Assembly: GCA_946886545.1 (NCBI GenBank)
Contig: CAMPIU010000135.1
Span: 1-7,657, forward strand
Source: an uncultured Flavobacteriales bacterium
GTDB taxonomy: Bacteria; Bacteroidota; Bacteroidia; Flavobacteriales; Crocinitomicaceae
Direction of reading: 5' to 3'
Length of the DNA: 7,657 nt
Part shown: positions 6,578 to 7,657 of the stretch, piece by piece
How positions within the stretch are numbered: the stretch's first letter is position 1
Layout: every line of letters starts with the position of its first letter
The notes under the pieces: model-generated
Told to the model about the DNA's origin: nothing
The model's input: the letters and a program-made list of their open reading frames with translations, nothing else
Databases searched by the model: none
Translations under genes and position numbers: made by a program

Positions 6578-7588
6578 ATGATTGAAACTGATATAATTAT
6601 AATTGGTGCTGGTCCGGTTGGACTTTTCACTGTATTTGAGGCTGGGTTGTTAAAATTGCGTTGTCATTTGATTGATTCATTGCCTCAGCCGGGCGGACAA
6701 TGTTCCGAAATTTATCCGAAAAAACCCATCTACGATATTCCTGGATTCCCTTCTGTTTTGGCTGGTGAACTGATTGATAATTTGATGGAACAGGCAGCCC
6801 CTTTCAAACCCGGGTTTACTTTGGGTGAAGCTGCTATGAGTATCGACAAAACTGAAGACGAAAAATTCATCGTAACCACGGTTAAAGGAACGAAACACAT
6901 AGCTCCGATCGTAATGATTGCAGGTGGATTGGGTGTGTTCGAACCAAGAAAACCACCTATTTCAAATTTGGCAGACTTTGAAGACAAAGGAATTGAATAC
7001 ATTATCAAAGATCCGGAGTTTTACAGGGGAAAACGCTGCGTAATTGCTGGTGGTGGTGATTCTGCCCTGGATTGGTCGATCTTTTTGGCTGAAAAGAAAA
7101 TTGCGAAGGAAGTTGTTTTGGTGCACAGAAGTTCATCTTTCCGTGGTCACCTGGACTCCGTTCAAAAGGTAATTGATATGGCTGAAAATGGTCAGATCAA
7201 TTTAATCACAGAAGCAGAAGTAGTGGGTGTGGAAGGAAACGGGGCTTTGAGCCATGTGAAAATTCAACACAATACGCAGGGAGAAATTATTCGTGAAACG
7301 GATCACTTCATTCCTTTGTTTGGTTTGAAACCTTCTTTAGGTCCTATTGCCGATTGGGGTCTGGAGATCGAAAAAAATGCGATCAAAGTAAATACGCTGG
7401 ATTATTCAACGAATATCCAGGGAATTTATGCAATTGGGGATATAAACACTTATGAAAATAAGCTGAAATTGATCCTGTGTGGTTTCCATGAAGGTACTTT
7501 GGCTGTTCAGTCTGCATTTGCCAGGATTCACCCGGATAAGAAAAACATCCTGAAGTACACAACTGTAAATGGGGTACAAGGGTTCTAA
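6578..7588 (+). CDS. Ferredoxin--NADP(+) reductase, thioredoxin-reductase-like (YumC type)
   Basis: Predicted soluble FAD flavoenzyme that passes electrons between NADPH and ferredoxin or flavodoxin (EC 1.18.1.2 type). The 336 residues match this family. Visible motifs: FAD-binding GAGPVG (10-15) after a beta strand, with Asp33 ending the second strand; QPGGQCSEIYPKKPIYDIPG (37-56), the characteristic segment of this subfamily; NADPH-binding GGGDSA (158-163); HRSSSFR (183-189), suited to the 2'-phosphate of NADPH; and the second FAD motif YAIGDI (284-289). Cysteines are at 29, 42, 154 and 301 only, so the redox CxxC of true thioredoxin reductase is absent, which favours the ferredoxin reductase assignment. 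The gene is transcribed alone from its own -7 box, and a palindromic hairpin follows 21 nt after the stop. Ferredoxin genes often accompany it in related genomes (general recollection), but the window ends too soon to tell. Confidence 0.92.
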   Translation: MIETDIIIIGAGPVGLFTVFEAGLLKLRCHLIDSLPQPGGQCSEIYPKKPIYDIPGFPSVLAGELIDNLMEQAAPFKPGFTLGEAAMSIDKTEDEKFIVTTVKGTKHIAPIVMIAGGLGVFEPRKPPISNLADFEDKGIEYIIKDPEFYRGKRCVIAGGGDSALDWSIFLAEKKIAKEVVLVHRSSSFRGHLDSVQKVIDMAENGQINLITEAEVVGVEGNGALSHVKIQHNTQGEIIRETDHFIPLFGLKPSLGPIADWGLEIEKNAIKVNTLDYSTNIQGIYAIGDINTYENKLKLILCGFHEGTLAVQSAFARIHPDKKNILKYTTVNGVQGF

Positions 7589-7595
7589 AAAAACC

Positions 7596-7657
7596 ATGGC
7601 TGATATATTATGGGGACGCGATGCATCGCGTCCCCATTTTTATGGAACAATTTTTGG
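7596..7657 (+). other. Open frame running off the window end, probably not a gene
   Basis: An ATG 7 nt after the reductase stop opens a frame (MADILWGRDASRPHFYGTIF) that stays open to the window edge. Most of it is translated palindrome, so it is likely an accident. MADI is also a plausible beginning for a small ferredoxin, so a downstream gene broken near its start by the repeat cannot be excluded. Confidence 0.12.
7610..7641 (+). terminator. 28-bp perfect palindrome with T tract after the reductase gene
   Basis: A perfect 28-bp palindrome (7610-7637) with arm ATGGGGACGCGATG can fold into a 12-bp GC-rich stem with a TGCA loop, and TTTTT (7637-7641) follows. It fits an intrinsic terminator for the reductase gene. 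The GACGCGATGCATCGCGTC core is also what I remember as a widespread extragenic palindrome of Bacteroidota, so a repeat may have been adopted as terminator. Confidence 0.75.

Noticed and set aside
6730..7008. 92-codon minus-strand open frame inside the reductase gene
   Set aside because: It is antisense to conserved flavoenzyme sequence and has no promoter box or recognisable motif.

Overview
The window looks like ordinary chromosomal DNA from a member of the Bacteroidota, probably Flavobacteriales (a Crocinitomicaceae/Fluviicola-type organism is my best guess). Three things support this. A protein carries a C-terminal type IX secretion sorting domain, a system confined to this phylum. All five genes are preceded by the same promoter octamer TATTTTTG, which fits the Bacteroidota -7 consensus TAnnTTTG. 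Shine-Dalgarno sequences are weak or absent. The gaps also hold short palindromic repeats of a kind I remember as common in this phylum.

Layout: bases 1-43 are non-coding and I see nothing in them. mutS (mismatch recognition ATPase) runs on the minus strand from 2668 to 44. Upstream of it on the same strand is a small secreted protein (3327-2773) with a signal peptide, an Ig-like module and a T9SS sorting tail. A 68-bp divergent promoter region (3328-3395) separates it from a plus-strand SpoU/TrmH-family RNA methyltransferase (3396-3929), whose mRNA appears to be leaderless. The 421-bp convergent gap 3930-4350 holds no gene but carries a five-copy 11-bp tandem repeat, small hairpins, and an 18-bp palindrome apparently inserted into a 7-bp tandem array. 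A 642-residue membrane glycosyltransferase of the GT39/PMT type follows on the minus strand (6279-4351). A 298-bp divergent gap carries its promoter far upstream plus a palindromic repeat in the leader. A plus-strand thioredoxin-reductase-like ferredoxin-NADP reductase (6578-7588) ends the window, followed by a 28-bp perfect palindrome with a short T tract.

The genes do not form an operon or a shared pathway. Each has its own predicted promoter, and the functions (DNA repair, secretion, RNA modification, envelope glycosylation, redox) are unrelated. I find no defence system, CRISPR array, RNA gene, intact insertion sequence or phage gene. The interesting material is in the non-coding DNA: uniform promoters, a leaderless gene, and several different extragenic repeat types.
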